Source: Photobacterium obscurum
GTDB taxonomy: Bacteria; Pseudomonadota; Gammaproteobacteria; Enterobacterales; Vibrionaceae
Length of the DNA: 64,000 bases
Assembly (NCBI RefSeq): GCF_026191635.1
Contig: NZ_JAKRRW010000012.1
Span: forward strand, 1 to 64,000
Direction of reading: 5' to 3'
Positions 43,817-53,761 of this stretch are shown in pieces (position 1 is the first letter of the stretch; the number at the start of each line of letters is the position of its first letter). Both the position numbers and the translations under genes were made by a program. The notes below the pieces were generated by a model, which saw only the letters and a program-made list of their open reading frames with translations, made no database searches and was not told the DNA's origin.

Positions 43817-45637
43817 CTAAGCAGTCTCTACCTTATTGCTCTTATGCTGTTCGACGGCATTCGATACTTCAATTGGTAACGTCTGCAACACATAACTTCC
43901 CGGCGCAGCCGCTGTCGCGGGGTAATTGGAACTACCCGCCTCACGCGCATCAACTTGTTCGGTTGATTCAAAATCAGCTAGCCAAGCATTCCAGTGATTC
44001 CACCAAGAGCCATCTTGACGCTTCGCAGTTTCTAGCCATTTTTCAGCATCAGCAACTTTCTTGTCATTGGTCCAGAAGCCATATTTATTTTTCGCTGGGT
44101 GATTTACAATCCCTGCAATATGGCCTGATTCACCGAGAACAAATGTCGATTTACCATTCAGGCACTGTGCACCACGGAAGGTTCCCTGCCAAAGTGCAAT
44201 GTGATCTTCCTGAGTAGAGATAAAGTAGTTAGGTACTTTAACCTTAGCCAGATCAATATAAACACCACCGACCTTAAAGCCTTTCGGATCCATCAGCTTG
44301 TTTTCAAGATAGAACTGACGTAACAAAGTGCTGTGGCATGCTACAGCAACATTGGTACTATCACCGTTCCAGTACAGCAGATCGAAATCGATCGGGCTGT
44401 TTCCTTTCAGGTAATTATTAATGTAATAGTTCCAATACAGGCTGTTTTCACGCAGTAGGCTGAAGGTCACACTCAAAGAGCGTCCATCCATATATCCATT
44501 CGCTTCATTCTGCGCTTCAATCGCAGAAATTATCGGATCATTGATATAGGCACCAATTTCGCCCGGTTGAGAGAAATCCAGCAAGGTTGTAAAGAACGAC
44601 GCTGACTTTATCCTATTCCGCATCCGCTTGGCTGAATAATAGGCCAAGGTCACTGCCAGCAAAGTACCACCTATACAGTAACCCGCCGCATTAATCTGCT
44701 TCTGGCCGGTAATATCCTCAATGGCTTCAACCGCCTTAACCACGCCATCGAGCACATAATCATCGAAGTCAACATTCACCATACTGGCATCTGGGTTACG
44801 CCAGGACATCATAAACACGGTATGCCCTTGCTCCACCAGCCAACGTACCATCGAATTCTTCTCGCGAAGATCCAAAATATAGTACTTATTGATAAATGGC
44901 GGCACGATGAGAAGCGGCGTCGCATTGACCTTTTCTGTTAGCGGCTTGTATTGAATCAACTCGAACAAGTCATTCTTGAATACAACATCACCCGCAGTAT
45001 TGGCTACATTATCACCTAGCTCGAAGGCATTATCATTGGTCATGCGAATCTTCAGTACATCGGCACTGGCTTGCATGTCTTCCTGAAGCAGCTCCATCCC
45101 TTTGACAAGGTTTTCACCATTGGTTTCAACCGTCAGCTTAGCCAGCTCAGGGTTCGTAGTAACGAAATTGGTCGGTGAAAGTGCATTTATTGCTTGTCGA
45201 GAAAAGAAACCTAAGCGTTCTTTGGCTTTTTCATCCAACCCTTCAATTGAGTCGATGCTCTCTTTCATCGTGTTGCTAAATAACAGATAAGACTGTTTGA
45301 TATAACGGTAAAACGCCTCATTATCCCACGCCGGATCGCTGAAGCGCTTGTCATCTTTTTCAGGCTTAACAAGATCAGACACATCACCTGAATTCATAGT
45401 GACGTTTTGCCAGATCTTCATTTGATTTTCCCACCAGTCCATTTGCACTTTGGCTAAAACAGCTGGCTGCGCTGATGCTTTTTCTAATAATTCGGTAGCA
45501 TCTTCTATGTTTATTTCATTGAGCGCTTTATTAAGGGGAGTATTCATGGCTGCCTTGCCGGAATCCAGCTCTTTCCACCATACTTGGTTCATATCCTGGA
45601 GCTTGGCAAAGTAGTCCGCAAAGAAGTTATAGTTCAT
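43817..45637 (-). CDS. phaC: class I poly(3-hydroxyalkanoate) synthase
   Basis: A 606-residue PHA synthase that polymerises 3-hydroxyacyl-CoA into storage granules. The lipase-like box AAGYCIGGT places the catalytic cysteine at C321. The Asp/His partners of the triad are expected in STQEDHIALW and GESGHIAG. The N-terminal FADYFAKLQDMNQVWW is the class I helix. The ATG at 45637 has GAGGTC eight bases upstream; an in-frame extension to 45700 is unlikely. Its own ribosome binding site follows a T-tailed hairpin that separates it from phaP, so expression may be lower than that of phaP. The gene order phaB-phaA-phaP-phaC is that known in Vibrio. Confidence 0.95.
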   Translation of the reverse strand: MNYNFFADYFAKLQDMNQVWWKELDSGKAAMNTPLNKALNEINIEDATELLEKASAQPAVLAKVQMDWWENQMKIWQNVTMNSGDVSDLVKPEKDDKRFSDPAWDNEAFYRYIKQSYLLFSNTMKESIDSIEGLDEKAKERLGFFSRQAINALSPTNFVTTNPELAKLTVETNGENLVKGMELLQEDMQASADVLKIRMTNDNAFELGDNVANTAGDVVFKNDLFELIQYKPLTEKVNATPLLIVPPFINKYYILDLREKNSMVRWLVEQGHTVFMMSWRNPDASMVNVDFDDYVLDGVVKAVEAIEDITGQKQINAAGYCIGGTLLAVTLAYYSAKRMRNRIKSASFFTTLLDFSQPGEIGAYINDPIISAIEAQNEANGYMDGRSLSVTFSLLRENSLYWNYYINNYLKGNSPIDFDLLYWNGDSTNVAVACHSTLLRQFYLENKLMDPKGFKVGGVYIDLAKVKVPNYFISTQEDHIALWQGTFRGAQCLNGKSTFVLGESGHIAGIVNHPAKNKYGFWTNDKKVADAEKWLETAKRQDGSWWNHWNAWLADFESTEQVDAREAGSSNYPATAAAPGSYVLQTLPIEVSNAVEQHKSNKVETA

Positions 45638-45660
45638 TACAATGACCTCAGCATTTGGAC

Positions 45661-45690
45661 TAAAAAAGCCGCCCGCAGAAAGGGGCGGCT
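45661..45690 (-). terminator. intra-operon terminator/attenuator between phaP and phaC
   Basis: Stem AGCCGCCC/GGGCGGCT (about eight GC-rich pairs, loop eight bases) is followed on the minus strand by six T and then the phaC leader. It has every sign of an intrinsic terminator but lies inside the operon, 16 bp after the phaP stop and before phaC. It should let only part of the transcripts reach phaC. Confidence 0.8.
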
Positions 45691-45705
45691 GAATGGTCAT
45701 TTTGT

Positions 45706-46053
45706 TTACACTGGTGTTGCCTGTTTTACGTTTTCTGCAACTAGCTCTTCAACTTCTGTTTTAAACGACTGGGCAACAGCGTTGAATTTGTTGCTATCGT
45801 CGATTAGCTGCTGAGAAAGCTTTGTTAGCGTTTCTAGTTGCTGGCTGTTGAAAGCAGCGAAAGACTGAACATCTTTAACTTCGCTAACAGCCTTAAGCTG
45901 AGACAAACCAAGATCGCTATAAGCACGTACCGCAGCAAGTTGTAGCTCAGTCAATTCTTCAACATTCTTAGTAAATAGCTTGTTGAATTTCACGTATGGT
46001 GCCAGAGATTTTTCAGTCTGCTCAGAGAAAGATTTAAACATTTCCGTATACAT
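45706..46053 (-). CDS. phaP: phasin (PHA granule surface protein)
   Basis: A 115-residue helical phasin that coats PHA granules. MFKSFSEQTEKSLAPYVKFNKLF and LTELQLAAVRAYSDLGLSQLK (each quoted in part) carry the phasin_2 pattern, with long amphipathic helices. It lies between phaA and phaC in the same operon, which supports the assignment. Phasins are usually made in excess, which fits the terminator immediately downstream and before phaC. Confidence 0.9.
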   Translation of the reverse strand: MYTEMFKSFSEQTEKSLAPYVKFNKLFTKNVEELTELQLAAVRAYSDLGLSQLKAVSEVKDVQSFAAFNSQQLETLTKLSQQLIDDSNKFNAVAQSFKTEVEELVAENVKQATPV

Positions 46054-46088
46054 AGCTTGTTTCCTTCAATTAAAAAGTAATGAGTGAC

Positions 46089-46118
46089 GTACCTAGGCCA
46101 TGATGTGTATCTAGGTAC
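46089..46118. repeat. inverted repeat between phaA and phaP
   Basis: GTACCTAG (46089-46096) and CTAGGTAC (46111-46118) form a perfect eight-base-pair palindrome with a 14-base spacer. It lies in the 83 bp gap before phaP. It could be a regulator-binding site controlling a phaP promoter, or an mRNA stem. No T-run is attached. Confidence 0.5.
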
Positions 46119-46136
46119 AATCTGAAACACTTGCGA

Positions 46137-47345
46137 TTAAACGCTCTTCAGTACAACTGCCGTACCCATGCCACCACCAACACAAAGCGTGGCAAGACCA
46201 TGCTCAGTACCTCGACGACGCATTTCATGAAGAAGGCTTACGATAATACGGTTACCTGATGCCCCCAAAGGGTGACCCAGTGCAATCGCACCACCATTCA
46301 CATTTGAACGCTCAGCTAAATCTTCAACTTGAGTATTCAATTCATCTGCCAGTTCATGCAGCACACCTAGTGCTTGACCAGCAAATGCTTCATTGAATTC
46401 AAATAGGCCTACTTCGTTGATATTAAGTTCCGCCTTGTCCAACGCTTTAACCACGGCAGGAACAGGACCAAGTCCCATAATATCTGGGGCAATTCCGGCT
46501 TGAGCATAGCTCTCAATTTCAGCCAGTGGCGTTAGACCGTATTTTTCTACCGCGGCCTCTGAAGCTACGATGATTGCACTTGCACCATCATTGATACCCG
46601 AAGCATTACCAGCCGTTACCGAACCACCGTCCTTCTTGAAGGCTGGGCGCAGTTTGGCCAAGCCTTCAATTGTTGCATCGGCCTTAGGATATTCATCGGT
46701 ATCTACCACACTCGTTTTACGGCGAACAGTCACTTCAACCGGTACAATTTCATCAACAAATTTGCCTTGCTCAATGGCTGCCACAGCTTTCTGCTGGCTA
46801 GCAAGTGCAAAGTTATCCTGCTGCTCACGGTTCAAGCCTACCTTGGCAACAACATTTTCAGCTGTTACACCCATGTGGTAGTTATTAAAGACATCAGTCA
46901 GGCCATCGGCAATCAGAAGATCTGACATTTCAAGGCTACCCATTTTCTGCCCGTCGCGAACCTTCGACGACACACAGAATGGAATTTGAGACATGTTCTC
47001 AGCACCAGCGGCAACAACCAATTCGGCATCGCCTGCCTTGATGTGAGATGCGGCATCCATAACCGCCTTCATTCCACTGCCGCAAACCATATTTAGGCTA
47101 TAGGCAGGTACTTCGTTTGGAATATCGGCATAGAGAGCGGCCTGACGGCCAGGGCCCATTCCCTGTCCAGCACCAACGACGTTACCGAGAATTACTTCAT
47201 CAAGGTTTGCAGGCTCAACACTGGCTTCTTTCAAAGCGGCTTTAATTGCCACCGCTGCCAATTGGGCGGCAGAAACAGATTTAAGTGCACCATTAAAACT
47301 ACCTAGAGGGGTACGTTTTGCTGCAACAATATATACTTTAGTCAT
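46137..47345 (-). CDS. phaA: acetyl-CoA C-acetyltransferase (beta-ketothiolase)
   Basis: A 402-residue thiolase that condenses two acetyl-CoA to acetoacetyl-CoA, the first step of PHB synthesis. The acyl-enzyme cysteine is C88 in [21 protein letters not shown] carries the catalytic histidine, and CVGGGMGTA the second cysteine. AAGGAC lies nine bases before the ATG. It is preceded by phaB and followed by phaP, consistent with a dedicated biosynthetic thiolase and not a fatty-acid-oxidation enzyme. Confidence 0.93.
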   Translation of the reverse strand: MTKVYIVAAKRTPLGSFNGALKSVSAAQLAAVAIKAALKEASVEPANLDEVILGNVVGAGQGMGPGRQAALYADIPNEVPAYSLNMVCGSGMKAVMDAASHIKAGDAELVVAAGAENMSQIPFCVSSKVRDGQKMGSLEMSDLLIADGLTDVFNNYHMGVTAENVVAKVGLNREQQDNFALASQQKAVAAIEQGKFVDEIVPVEVTVRRKTSVVDTDEYPKADATIEGLAKLRPAFKKDGGSVTAGNASGINDGASAIIVASEAAVEKYGLTPLAEIESYAQAGIAPDIMGLGPVPAVVKALDKAELNINEVGLFEFNEAFAGQALGVLHELADELNTQVEDLAERSNVNGGAIALGHPLGASGNRIIVSLLHEMRRRGTEHGLATLCVGGGMGTAVVLKSV

Positions 47346-47381
47346 TTTTTAGCGTCCTTTCTTAAACTTTCAAACTAGCAA

Positions 47382-48122
47382 TTAGTGCATGTATAAACCG
47401 CCATTCACAGACAGTGTTTCGCCTGTAATATAAGCCGCTGCGTCACTTGCAAGAAAAGTTACCGCCGCAGCCACTTCACCTGGTGCAGCAAGACGCTTCA
47501 TTGGAATTTCAGCTTTAATAGAGTCGAGTACTTCCGGCTTAATTGCTTGAACCATTGGTGTACCTGTATAACCAGGGGCAATCGCATTGACTGTAACACC
47601 AGAACGAGCACCTTCTGCAGCTAACGCCTTGGTAAAACCAATCATCCCTGCTTTTGCTGCAGAGTAATTAGCCTGACCAAACTGACCTTTCAAACCATTT
47701 ACTGAAGAGATATTAATAATGCGGGCATTTCCGTGCTCACACATAGAAGAAAATAGTGGGTGCGTTACGTTATATAGGCTATTTAAATTTGTTGTAATAA
47801 CCTCATTCCATTGCTCCGCAGTCATACGCTTAAAAGTGGTATCACGGGTGATACCAGCATTATTGACCAGCACGTCAATGTTACCTTCCTCCTTCAATAA
47901 TGTTGCGAGCGACTCTTCACAGTGCGCTGTATCTGTAACATCTAAAGGATATAGCCTAACCTGATCTTCTGAATAATTATGCTCTTTAAACCACTCTTTC
48001 GCGTTAGCTTCCCCATTAGGAAAGTATGTCGCGATGACTCTATAACCCGCTTCAACCAAAGCGTTTGTTATTGAAGAACCAATACCACCTTTCGCACCAG
48101 TTACTAATGCTTTTTTACTCAT
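47382..48122 (-). CDS. phaB: acetoacetyl-CoA reductase
   Basis: A 246-residue NADPH-dependent SDR that makes (R)-3-hydroxybutyryl-CoA for the synthase. The glycine motif is VTGAKGGIGSS and the active site ANYSAAKAG (Tyr-x3-Lys). The ATG at 48122 has GGAG upstream and gives family length; an in-frame extension to 48206 is not supported. It is the first gene of the leftward pha operon, 36 bp before phaA. Confidence 0.93.
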   Translation of the reverse strand: MSKKALVTGAKGGIGSSITNALVEAGYRVIATYFPNGEANAKEWFKEHNYSEDQVRLYPLDVTDTAHCEESLATLLKEEGNIDVLVNNAGITRDTTFKRMTAEQWNEVITTNLNSLYNVTHPLFSSMCEHGNARIINISSVNGLKGQFGQANYSAAKAGMIGFTKALAAEGARSGVTVNAIAPGYTGTPMVQAIKPEVLDSIKAEIPMKRLAAPGEVAAAVTFLASDAAAYITGETLSVNGGLYMH

Positions 48123-48686
48123 TACAGAAGACTCCATTCCATCACAAATGATGACATAACACCTTGAAACAAAAGCCAAAACAAGCTTATTGACATTCAA
48201 GACCACTAACCAACCAATACTATTAATTCAGTTTTATTCTCAAAGTTTCTTGCATCGTAACGGTCTAAAACTACATTTCCGTGACCTTCGTGTTGCATAA
48301 ATATTATAAGAGCATACGCACATAGTAATATCAACACACTGCATCAATGGTCGTACCAATATTCCTGCATAGAATCACATTTAACCGATGTAACAACCAA
48401 AACGACAAATGTTATTGTTATATTGCATATTTACTGCAGGAATAATGCCAACTAGAAAGTTCAACCTAATTTATATATGCAATACGGAATGTATGGTGTG
48501 GGAACTTAAGAAAAGAAGAATTTTTGCATTGTACATCTGCATATTTGCACAACTTTAAAGTAGCTCTTTTCTTGAGGGGAAATGAGTAAGACATTGAGCT
48601 TGGTTATTAATCAAAGCAATAATAGAGTAATTTTTGATTATCATTACTTTTTATGAATCGAACGATTTGATAGTAACAAATAGTAA
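48123..48686. other. regulatory region upstream of phaB
   Basis: About 560 bp without a gene. It is unusual in carrying several TGCA-centred words: TTGCATATTTACTGCA (48423-48438), TATGCAAT around 48477-48484, TTGCATTG (48524-48531) and TGCATATTTGCA (48538-48549). They may be binding sites for a PHA-responsive or other regulator of the pha operon, but no specific regulator is assigned. Confidence 0.5.
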
Positions 48687-48715
48687 AAAAGCCAAGTTCA
48701 ATGAACATGGCTTTT
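48687..48715 (-). terminator. Rho-independent terminator of the urease operon
   Basis: AAAAGCCA and an inner GTTC pair with GAAC and TGGCTTTT around AAT, with one A/A-type mismatch. On the minus strand six T follow. It is 24 bp after the ureG stop. Confidence 0.85.
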
Positions 48716-48738
48716 AATTATCGATAAATTTTACTTCA

Positions 48739-49359
48739 TCACTTATTATCAAGCATTCCTTGAGTCACCACAAAGTCGATAATTTTAGACAGCCCTTTTC
48801 CTTCTTTTAAATTAGTAAACACATAGGGCTTATTTGGTCGCATTCGTTTGGTATCTTGATCCATAACTTTCAATGAAGCGCCTACGTAGGGGGCGAGGTC
48901 AATCTTATTGATCACTAACAAATCGGATCGCGTAATGCCAGGCCCCCCCTTCCGTGGGATCTTTTCGCCTTCAGCTACATCAATTACGTAAATGGTTAAA
49001 TCAGCCAATTCGGGACTAAATGTCGCGCTCAGATTGTCTCCGCCGCTTTCGATAAATACAACATCTAAGTTCTTGTGCCTTTCCGCCAGCTCCTCAACGG
49101 CCGCCAAATTCATTGATGCATCTTCGCGAATCGCTGTATGTGGACATCCCCCTGTTTCAACACCAATAATACGATCAGCATCAAGAGCTTCAGCCCGAGT
49201 CAGGATCTTTGCGTCTTCCTGAGTATAAATATCATTGGTGACAACAGCGATGTTGTATTGATCGCGAATAGTTTTACAAAGCACTTCCAACAGTGCCGTT
49301 TTCCCTGATCCCACTGGGCCACCGACACCTATTCGTAACGGAGATTTATATTCAGTCAT
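48739..49359 (-). CDS. ureG: urease accessory GTPase UreG
   Basis: A 206-residue GTPase that powers nickel delivery to urease. The P-loop is [26 protein letters not shown] contains the CPH metal-binding motif, and [11 protein letters not shown] is the guanine-specificity NKx[16 protein letters not shown] is also typical. The ATG at 49359 is preferred over 49404 because AAGGATAGAGAC precedes it. It is the last gene of the urt-ure operon, 10 bp after ureF. Confidence 0.95.
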   Translation of the reverse strand: MTEYKSPLRIGVGGPVGSGKTALLEVLCKTIRDQYNIAVVTNDIYTQEDAKILTRAEALDADRIIGVETGGCPHTAIREDASMNLAAVEELAERHKNLDVVFIESGGDNLSATFSPELADLTIYVIDVAEGEKIPRKGGPGITRSDLLVINKIDLAPYVGASLKVMDQDTKRMRPNKPYVFTNLKEGKGLSKIIDFVVTQGMLDNK

Positions 49360-49369
49360 GTCTCTATCC

Positions 49370-50068
49370 TTATGAGCGATATAGTCTTGTATACTGACTT
49401 TCATGCCGGCTACTCGCTAATACCTGTGCCGGGGTAAAGCTACCAATTTCATGATCCTTAACAGCTTTCGAGGCCGCCAAAGCGACGGGCAGTTGTTCTG
49501 ATAGCGACAGGAGTATTTGCTGTCCAGCCGTTTGTCCCAACGGAATTAGCTTCACCCCTGCCATTGTTGCATTCTCAAGCCAGCTCCATAGATAACCCGC
49601 GCATAACGCTTCATCCTCTATGTCCCAGTAATTTGCCGCCAACGCAAAACCCGCAAGCTGGTTGGCTTCAACATTTCGGATCATTGCGGGGCTAAATTGG
49701 TCGTCCAATTGCTTTAACAGCCTGGCTGTCGCCTTGCCACGTTGTCGTTCTTCCAACCGTAGTTCCTTTGTCTCACGGTTTGCATACAGCCATTTATTCC
49801 AGTGGGTTAAAGCAACTACATCCTGCATGCCAATAGCCTGATACTGCCGTTGCAATATCGGCAGCTCCAGCGTCACCAAACTATGGTAAAGCACATCCGC
49901 TAACCAATTTTGCAAACTGGCTTGGTCAGTTACCCACCCCCTCTCGACCGCCCACTCAAGCCCTTGTGAATAGGTAAATGCTCCAATCGGTAATGACGGA
50001 CTCATTAACTGGTACAAGCGAAAATCCGCCAACAAACTCTTGGTATTACCCCTCTCATTGCTATCCAT
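49370..50068 (-). CDS. ureF: urease accessory protein UreF
   Basis: A 232-residue, all-helical UreF, part of the UreDFG complex that activates the urease apoenzyme. [21 protein letters not shown], quoted in part, is the family signature, and WLAKxx-type helices follow. The ATG at 50068 gives normal length; longer starts (to 50140) would run into the HupE gene. It overlaps neither neighbour and has ureG 10 bp downstream. Confidence 0.93.
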   Translation of the reverse strand: MDSNERGNTKSLLADFRLYQLMSPSLPIGAFTYSQGLEWAVERGWVTDQASLQNWLADVLYHSLVTLELPILQRQYQAIGMQDVVALTHWNKWLYANRETKELRLEERQRGKATARLLKQLDDQFSPAMIRNVEANQLAGFALAANYWDIEDEALCAGYLWSWLENATMAGVKLIPLGQTAGQQILLSLSEQLPVALAASKAVKDHEIGSFTPAQVLASSRHESQYTRLYRS

Positions 50069-50085
50069 GACCATCACCGTAACAA

Positions 50086-50706
50086 TCAACTTGCAATGAC
50101 AAGCAATACACCACTGATCGCCAACAATGCACTTTGCCATTTAGGATTCACCATGCGGCCTAATTGGTAACCAGCAGTAATCAGTAAGCTGGCACCAACT
50201 AGCATCCCAGGGGCAAAGCCTATTAGGCTATCGACCGGCGCTTCAAGGCCATGCGCCCAACCGTGGAACATTACCATTGCCACTGCTGCGACAGCCATTC
50301 CTTTGGCTAGCTGACCGGCTTTAGAGCTCTGAAGCTGATATATCGCCACGGCCGCCACAAACACCGAGGCTAAAATCATTGCCTCGATTCCTATTGAAAA
50401 TCCAGTTAACGCACCACAACCCAAACCGAGCAACAGACTGAGCAAAGCGACAAACATCAGACTAAGTTGTTGAGAACGCGGTTTAATCTGTCCGGCTATA
50501 AAGCCAACACCAATAAGCATCACTAAATGATCAAATCCGGTCAGGGGATGAGCTATACCTGATAAAAAGAAAGTAAGCAGACCGGTGTCAAAGTGGGCAC
50601 CACCGCTGTGTGCCAAGGCCGCCCCCGATACAAAGACTGTAAAGAACGCGATAAGTCGACCGGTGACTGCCGCCGATGCGAAGCAAGTGAGTAACTGTTT
50701 GGCCAT
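50086..50706 (-). CDS. ureJ: HupE/UreJ-family nickel permease
   Basis: A 206-residue membrane protein with about six helices and a signal-like N-terminus (LIAFFTVFVSGAALAHSGG). The HupE/UreJ hallmark HPLTGFDHLVMLIGVG supplies metal-binding His and Asp. It is inserted between ureE and ureF, which supports a role in nickel uptake for urease. AAGGG lies about nine bases before the ATG at 50706. The symbol is by context; hupE is the alternative name. Confidence 0.85.
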   Translation of the reverse strand: MAKQLLTCFASAAVTGRLIAFFTVFVSGAALAHSGGAHFDTGLLTFFLSGIAHPLTGFDHLVMLIGVGFIAGQIKPRSQQLSLMFVALLSLLLGLGCGALTGFSIGIEAMILASVFVAAVAIYQLQSSKAGQLAKGMAVAAVAMVMFHGWAHGLEAPVDSLIGFAPGMLVGASLLITAGYQLGRMVNPKWQSALLAISGVLLVIAS

Positions 50707-50757
50707 ACTGTTTTCCCTTAATATGTTGTGACAGAGCATCATGCTCCGGCGTATCGA

Positions 50758-51312
50758 TTAATGACTATGATGAGAGCTTGAATGTGGGTGATTATGTGAA
50801 TGGCTAAGTGGGAGTTCATCCGAATGACCATGAGAGTGGCCTCCACTGGTACCGCCATACGCACCAGCCTCTGGTTCGAAAGGGGCCATTTCCGAGGTTA
50901 CCTCGGCACCCAGTCCCTTCACCATGTCATCGAGAACGTGATCATGCTGATAGCGTACCCACCCGGGTTCTACCTGTAGGGGAACATGGCGGTTGCCAAG
51001 GTGGTAGCAAACCCGGGCCAACAAATGTGGATCTTCGCAATATATAGTCGATACGCTCTCATCAGCAGCCAGTACTTGCACCAATACCCCAAGCTCGCTT
51101 TGCAGTACATCACCACCACGCAGGATCTTTCCTCTTGGCAAGAACAACCCGGCATCTCGCCCATCATCCAGCTTGACCTTAAGCCGGCTTTTTATTCGTG
51201 AATCAATTGGCAGACTGAGAGTTGTATCCGGCTTCAATGCCCTTGCCTCTTGTGTCGGTTTTAGCTCTGCAGATATCGCTTCAACTGATACAACCTGTGT
51301 TAATACAATCAT
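50758..51312 (-). CDS. ureE: urease accessory protein UreE
   Basis: A 184-residue nickel metallochaperone. The N-terminal LPIDSRIKSRLKVKLDDGR, quoted in part, with GLFLPRGKIL and the C-terminal CYHLGNRHVPLQ carry the metal-dimer histidine region. The tail is strongly His-rich (HSHGHSDELPLSHSHNHPHSSSHHSH in short pieces), acting as a nickel buffer. It lies 10 bp after ureC and 51 bp before ureJ. Confidence 0.93.
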   Translation of the reverse strand: MIVLTQVVSVEAISAELKPTQEARALKPDTTLSLPIDSRIKSRLKVKLDDGRDAGLFLPRGKILRGGDVLQSELGVLVQVLAADESVSTIYCEDPHLLARVCYHLGNRHVPLQVEPGWVRYQHDHVLDDMVKGLGAEVTSEMAPFEPEAGAYGGTSGGHSHGHSDELPLSHSHNHPHSSSHHSH

Positions 51313-51322
51313 TAACGTTCCC

Positions 51323-53026
51323 CTAAAATAAGAAATATCGTTGCGCCATTGGTAACACCTCAGCAGGCTCGCAAATCAGCAACTCGCCGTCCGCTCTCAC
51401 TTGGTAGGTCTGTGAGTCAACTTCAATATTTGGCTGCCAATCATTCAGTACCATATCGGCTTTACGAATATCCCGACAACCTTTTGCGACACCTATCAAG
51501 CTCTGCAGGCCAAGCTGTTCGGCAACACCTGCAGTCTTCGACTGACTTGATACAAAAAGCATTGATGTGTTTTGACTGGCCTTACCATAACTGCCGAACA
51601 TCGACCGATAATGCACAGGCTGAGGAGTTGGGATCGAGGCGTTGGGATCGCCCATTGGCGCAGCAGCGATCATGCCTCCTTTGACTATTGTGCTTGGTTT
51701 AACCCCAAAAAAAGCCGGCTTCCAAAGCACAAGATCAGCAAGTTTGCCGACTTCCACCGAGCCAACTTCGTGACCGATACCATGGGTGATGGCTGGATTG
51801 ATCGTATATTTGGCAACGTACCGTTTCAGTCGATAGTTGTCGCTATAGCTGGAGTCTTGAGGCAAGCTACCGCGCTGTACTTTCATTTTATGTGCGGTTT
51901 GCCAGGTACGAGTGATCACCTCTCCAACCCGTCCCATCGCCTGAGAATCCGAGGCAATCATCGAAAATGCTCCCAAGTCGTGAAGAATATCTTCCGCAGC
52001 GATAGTCTCGCGGCGGATCCGGGACTCGGCAAACGCTACATCTTCGGCTATAGATGGCGACAGGTGATGGCACACCATCAGCATATCCAGATGCTCATCG
52101 ACAGTATTAACCGTATAGGGACGTGTGGGGTTGGTAGAAGACGGCAACACGTTTGACTCACCACAGGCACGGATAATATCCGGCGCATGACCGCCGCCCG
52201 CCCCCTCAGTATGGTAAGTGTGGATCACCCGCTCTCCTATTGCTGCCAGCGTTGATTCCACAAAACCAGATTCATTTAGGGTATCGGTGTGAATTGCGAC
52301 CTGTACGTCCGTGTCCTCGGCAACCGTCATGCAGTTATCAATCGAAGCAGGTGTGGTTCCCCAGTCTTCGTGCAGCTTCAAGCCAATTGCTCCGGCTTCT
52401 ACTTGCTCATACAGGGCTTCCGGAAGACTGGTATTGCCTTTACCCAGCAAACCAAAGTTCATCGGAAAGGTGTCAAGTGACTCCAGCATACGGTGGATAT
52501 TCCATGGCCCCGGAGTACAGGTGGTCGCATTGGTACCGGTCGCGGGACCAGTACCGCCACCCAACATAGTCGTGATCCCCGAACACAGTGCCTCCTCTAT
52601 TTGCTGCGGACAGATAAAGTGAATGTGTGAATCAATGCCACCGGCAGTAAGAATTGCCCCTTCTCCAGCCAGAATTTCAGTACCGGGACCAATCACAATA
52701 TTCACACCGGTTTGCACATCGGGATTTCCCGCTTTGCCTATGGCACTAATCCGACCATCCTTTATAGCAACATCGGCCTTTACGATTCCCCAGTAATCGA
52801 GGATAACCGCATTGGTGATGACTAAATCAGGTGTAAACTCTGATGGCAACTGGCTTTGTCCCATACCATCGCGTATCACCTTGCCGCCGCCGAATTTCAC
52901 TTCATCGCCGTAGCTGGTATAGTCCTTTTCAACTTCCAGCCATAACTCAGTATCCGCCAGGCGTAACCTGTCTCCGGTTGTTGGGCCGAACATTTCTCCG
53001 TAGGCCTGTCTCGATATCGTTGCCAT
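51323..53026 (-). CDS. ureC: urease alpha subunit
   Basis: A 567-residue catalytic subunit that hydrolyses urea to ammonia and carbamate at a di-nickel centre. [11 protein letters not shown] has the nickel ligand His-x-His. KLHEDWG contains the carbamylated lysine. [14 protein letters not shown] holds the flap cysteine and catalytic histidine. Length is normal. Its ATG is immediately after the ureB stop. UreA, UreB and UreC make the (ABC)3 enzyme. Confidence 0.97.
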   Translation of the reverse strand: MATISRQAYGEMFGPTTGDRLRLADTELWLEVEKDYTSYGDEVKFGGGKVIRDGMGQSQLPSEFTPDLVITNAVILDYWGIVKADVAIKDGRISAIGKAGNPDVQTGVNIVIGPGTEILAGEGAILTAGGIDSHIHFICPQQIEEALCSGITTMLGGGTGPATGTNATTCTPGPWNIHRMLESLDTFPMNFGLLGKGNTSLPEALYEQVEAGAIGLKLHEDWGTTPASIDNCMTVAEDTDVQVAIHTDTLNESGFVESTLAAIGERVIHTYHTEGAGGGHAPDIIRACGESNVLPSSTNPTRPYTVNTVDEHLDMLMVCHHLSPSIAEDVAFAESRIRRETIAAEDILHDLGAFSMIASDSQAMGRVGEVITRTWQTAHKMKVQRGSLPQDSSYSDNYRLKRYVAKYTINPAITHGIGHEVGSVEVGKLADLVLWKPAFFGVKPSTIVKGGMIAAAPMGDPNASIPTPQPVHYRSMFGSYGKASQNTSMLFVSSQSKTAGVAEQLGLQSLIGVAKGCRDIRKADMVLNDWQPNIEVDSQTYQVRADGELLICEPAEVLPMAQRYFLF

Positions 53027-53416
53027 TTAACTCTCCGCTACCCTGCTATCATGATCGTCATGAGGCGGTAATGGCGGTTCCACAGCCCCCATTACTTTCC
53101 CTTGGAAACCATAAATCGTTTTAGTGCCACCAAAACTCACCAACTCCACCGTACGGCTTTGCCCCGGCTCAAACCTGATGGCGGTTCCTGCCGCTATGTT
53201 TAGCCGATAACCGAGGGTGATATCACGCTCAAACTCCAAGGCCTGATTGGCTTCGAAGAAGTGGTAATGTGATCCGATCTGAATAGGGCGATCGCCATGA
53301 TTGGCGACAGATACCGATACCACAGGCATGCCTACATTAATCTCAATCTCTCCGCTTCCGCACTGTAATTCGCCAGGAACCAAAGGCGTCACTGTCGCTG
53401 GATTTATTTCAGACAT
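53027..53416 (-). CDS. ureB: urease beta subunit
   Basis: A 129-residue structural subunit. [21 protein letters not shown], quoted in part, and [17 protein letters not shown] are hallmarks. The start at 53416 is six bases after a GAGG; ATG 53419 is almost as likely. A C-terminal acidic/His tail (PPHDDHD) is present. It lies 8 bp after ureA and abuts ureC. Confidence 0.95.
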   Translation of the reverse strand: MSEINPATVTPLVPGELQCGSGEIEINVGMPVVSVSVANHGDRPIQIGSHYHFFEANQALEFERDITLGYRLNIAAGTAIRFEPGQSRTVELVSFGGTKTIYGFQGKVMGAVEPPLPPHDDHDSRVAES

Positions 53417-53424
53417 CATTCACC

Positions 53425-53727
53425 TCACACAATCGGATCATGGACAGTGACCAGTTTGGTACCATCAGGAAACGTTGCCTCCACCTGAACGTCATGGAGC
53501 ATTGAAGGTACACCCTCCATGACATCTTCTGCCGTCAAAATGGTTCGACCAAAATCCATCAACTCGGCAACGGTTCGCCCTTCTCTCGCGCCTTCCATAA
53601 TGGCGGCACTGATCAAGGCTACCGATTCAGGGTAATTCAGCTTCAAGCCCTTATCTCGCCGTCGCTCAGCAAGCAAAGCCGCGGTGAAAATTAACAGTTT
53701 GTCCTTTTCTCTGGGTGTTAATTCCAT
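53425..53727 (-). CDS. ureA: urease gamma subunit
   Basis: A 100-residue urease gamma subunit of normal size. [22 protein letters not shown], quoted in part, [11 protein letters not shown] and [17 protein letters not shown] are diagnostic. It is a separate gene, as usual in Gammaproteobacteria, not fused to ureB. UreD lies 34 bp upstream. Confidence 0.96.
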   Translation of the reverse strand: MELTPREKDKLLIFTAALLAERRRDKGLKLNYPESVALISAAIMEGAREGRTVAELMDFGRTILTAEDVMEGVPSMLHDVQVEATFPDGTKLVTVHDPIV

Positions 53728-53761
53728 CTATATCCTCCAGCGATTGCTCCTAATGTTGGGC

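Noticed and set aside
51572..52156. Long plus-strand open frame within ureC
   Set aside because: It is antisense to the highly conserved urease alpha gene and its protein shows no family features.
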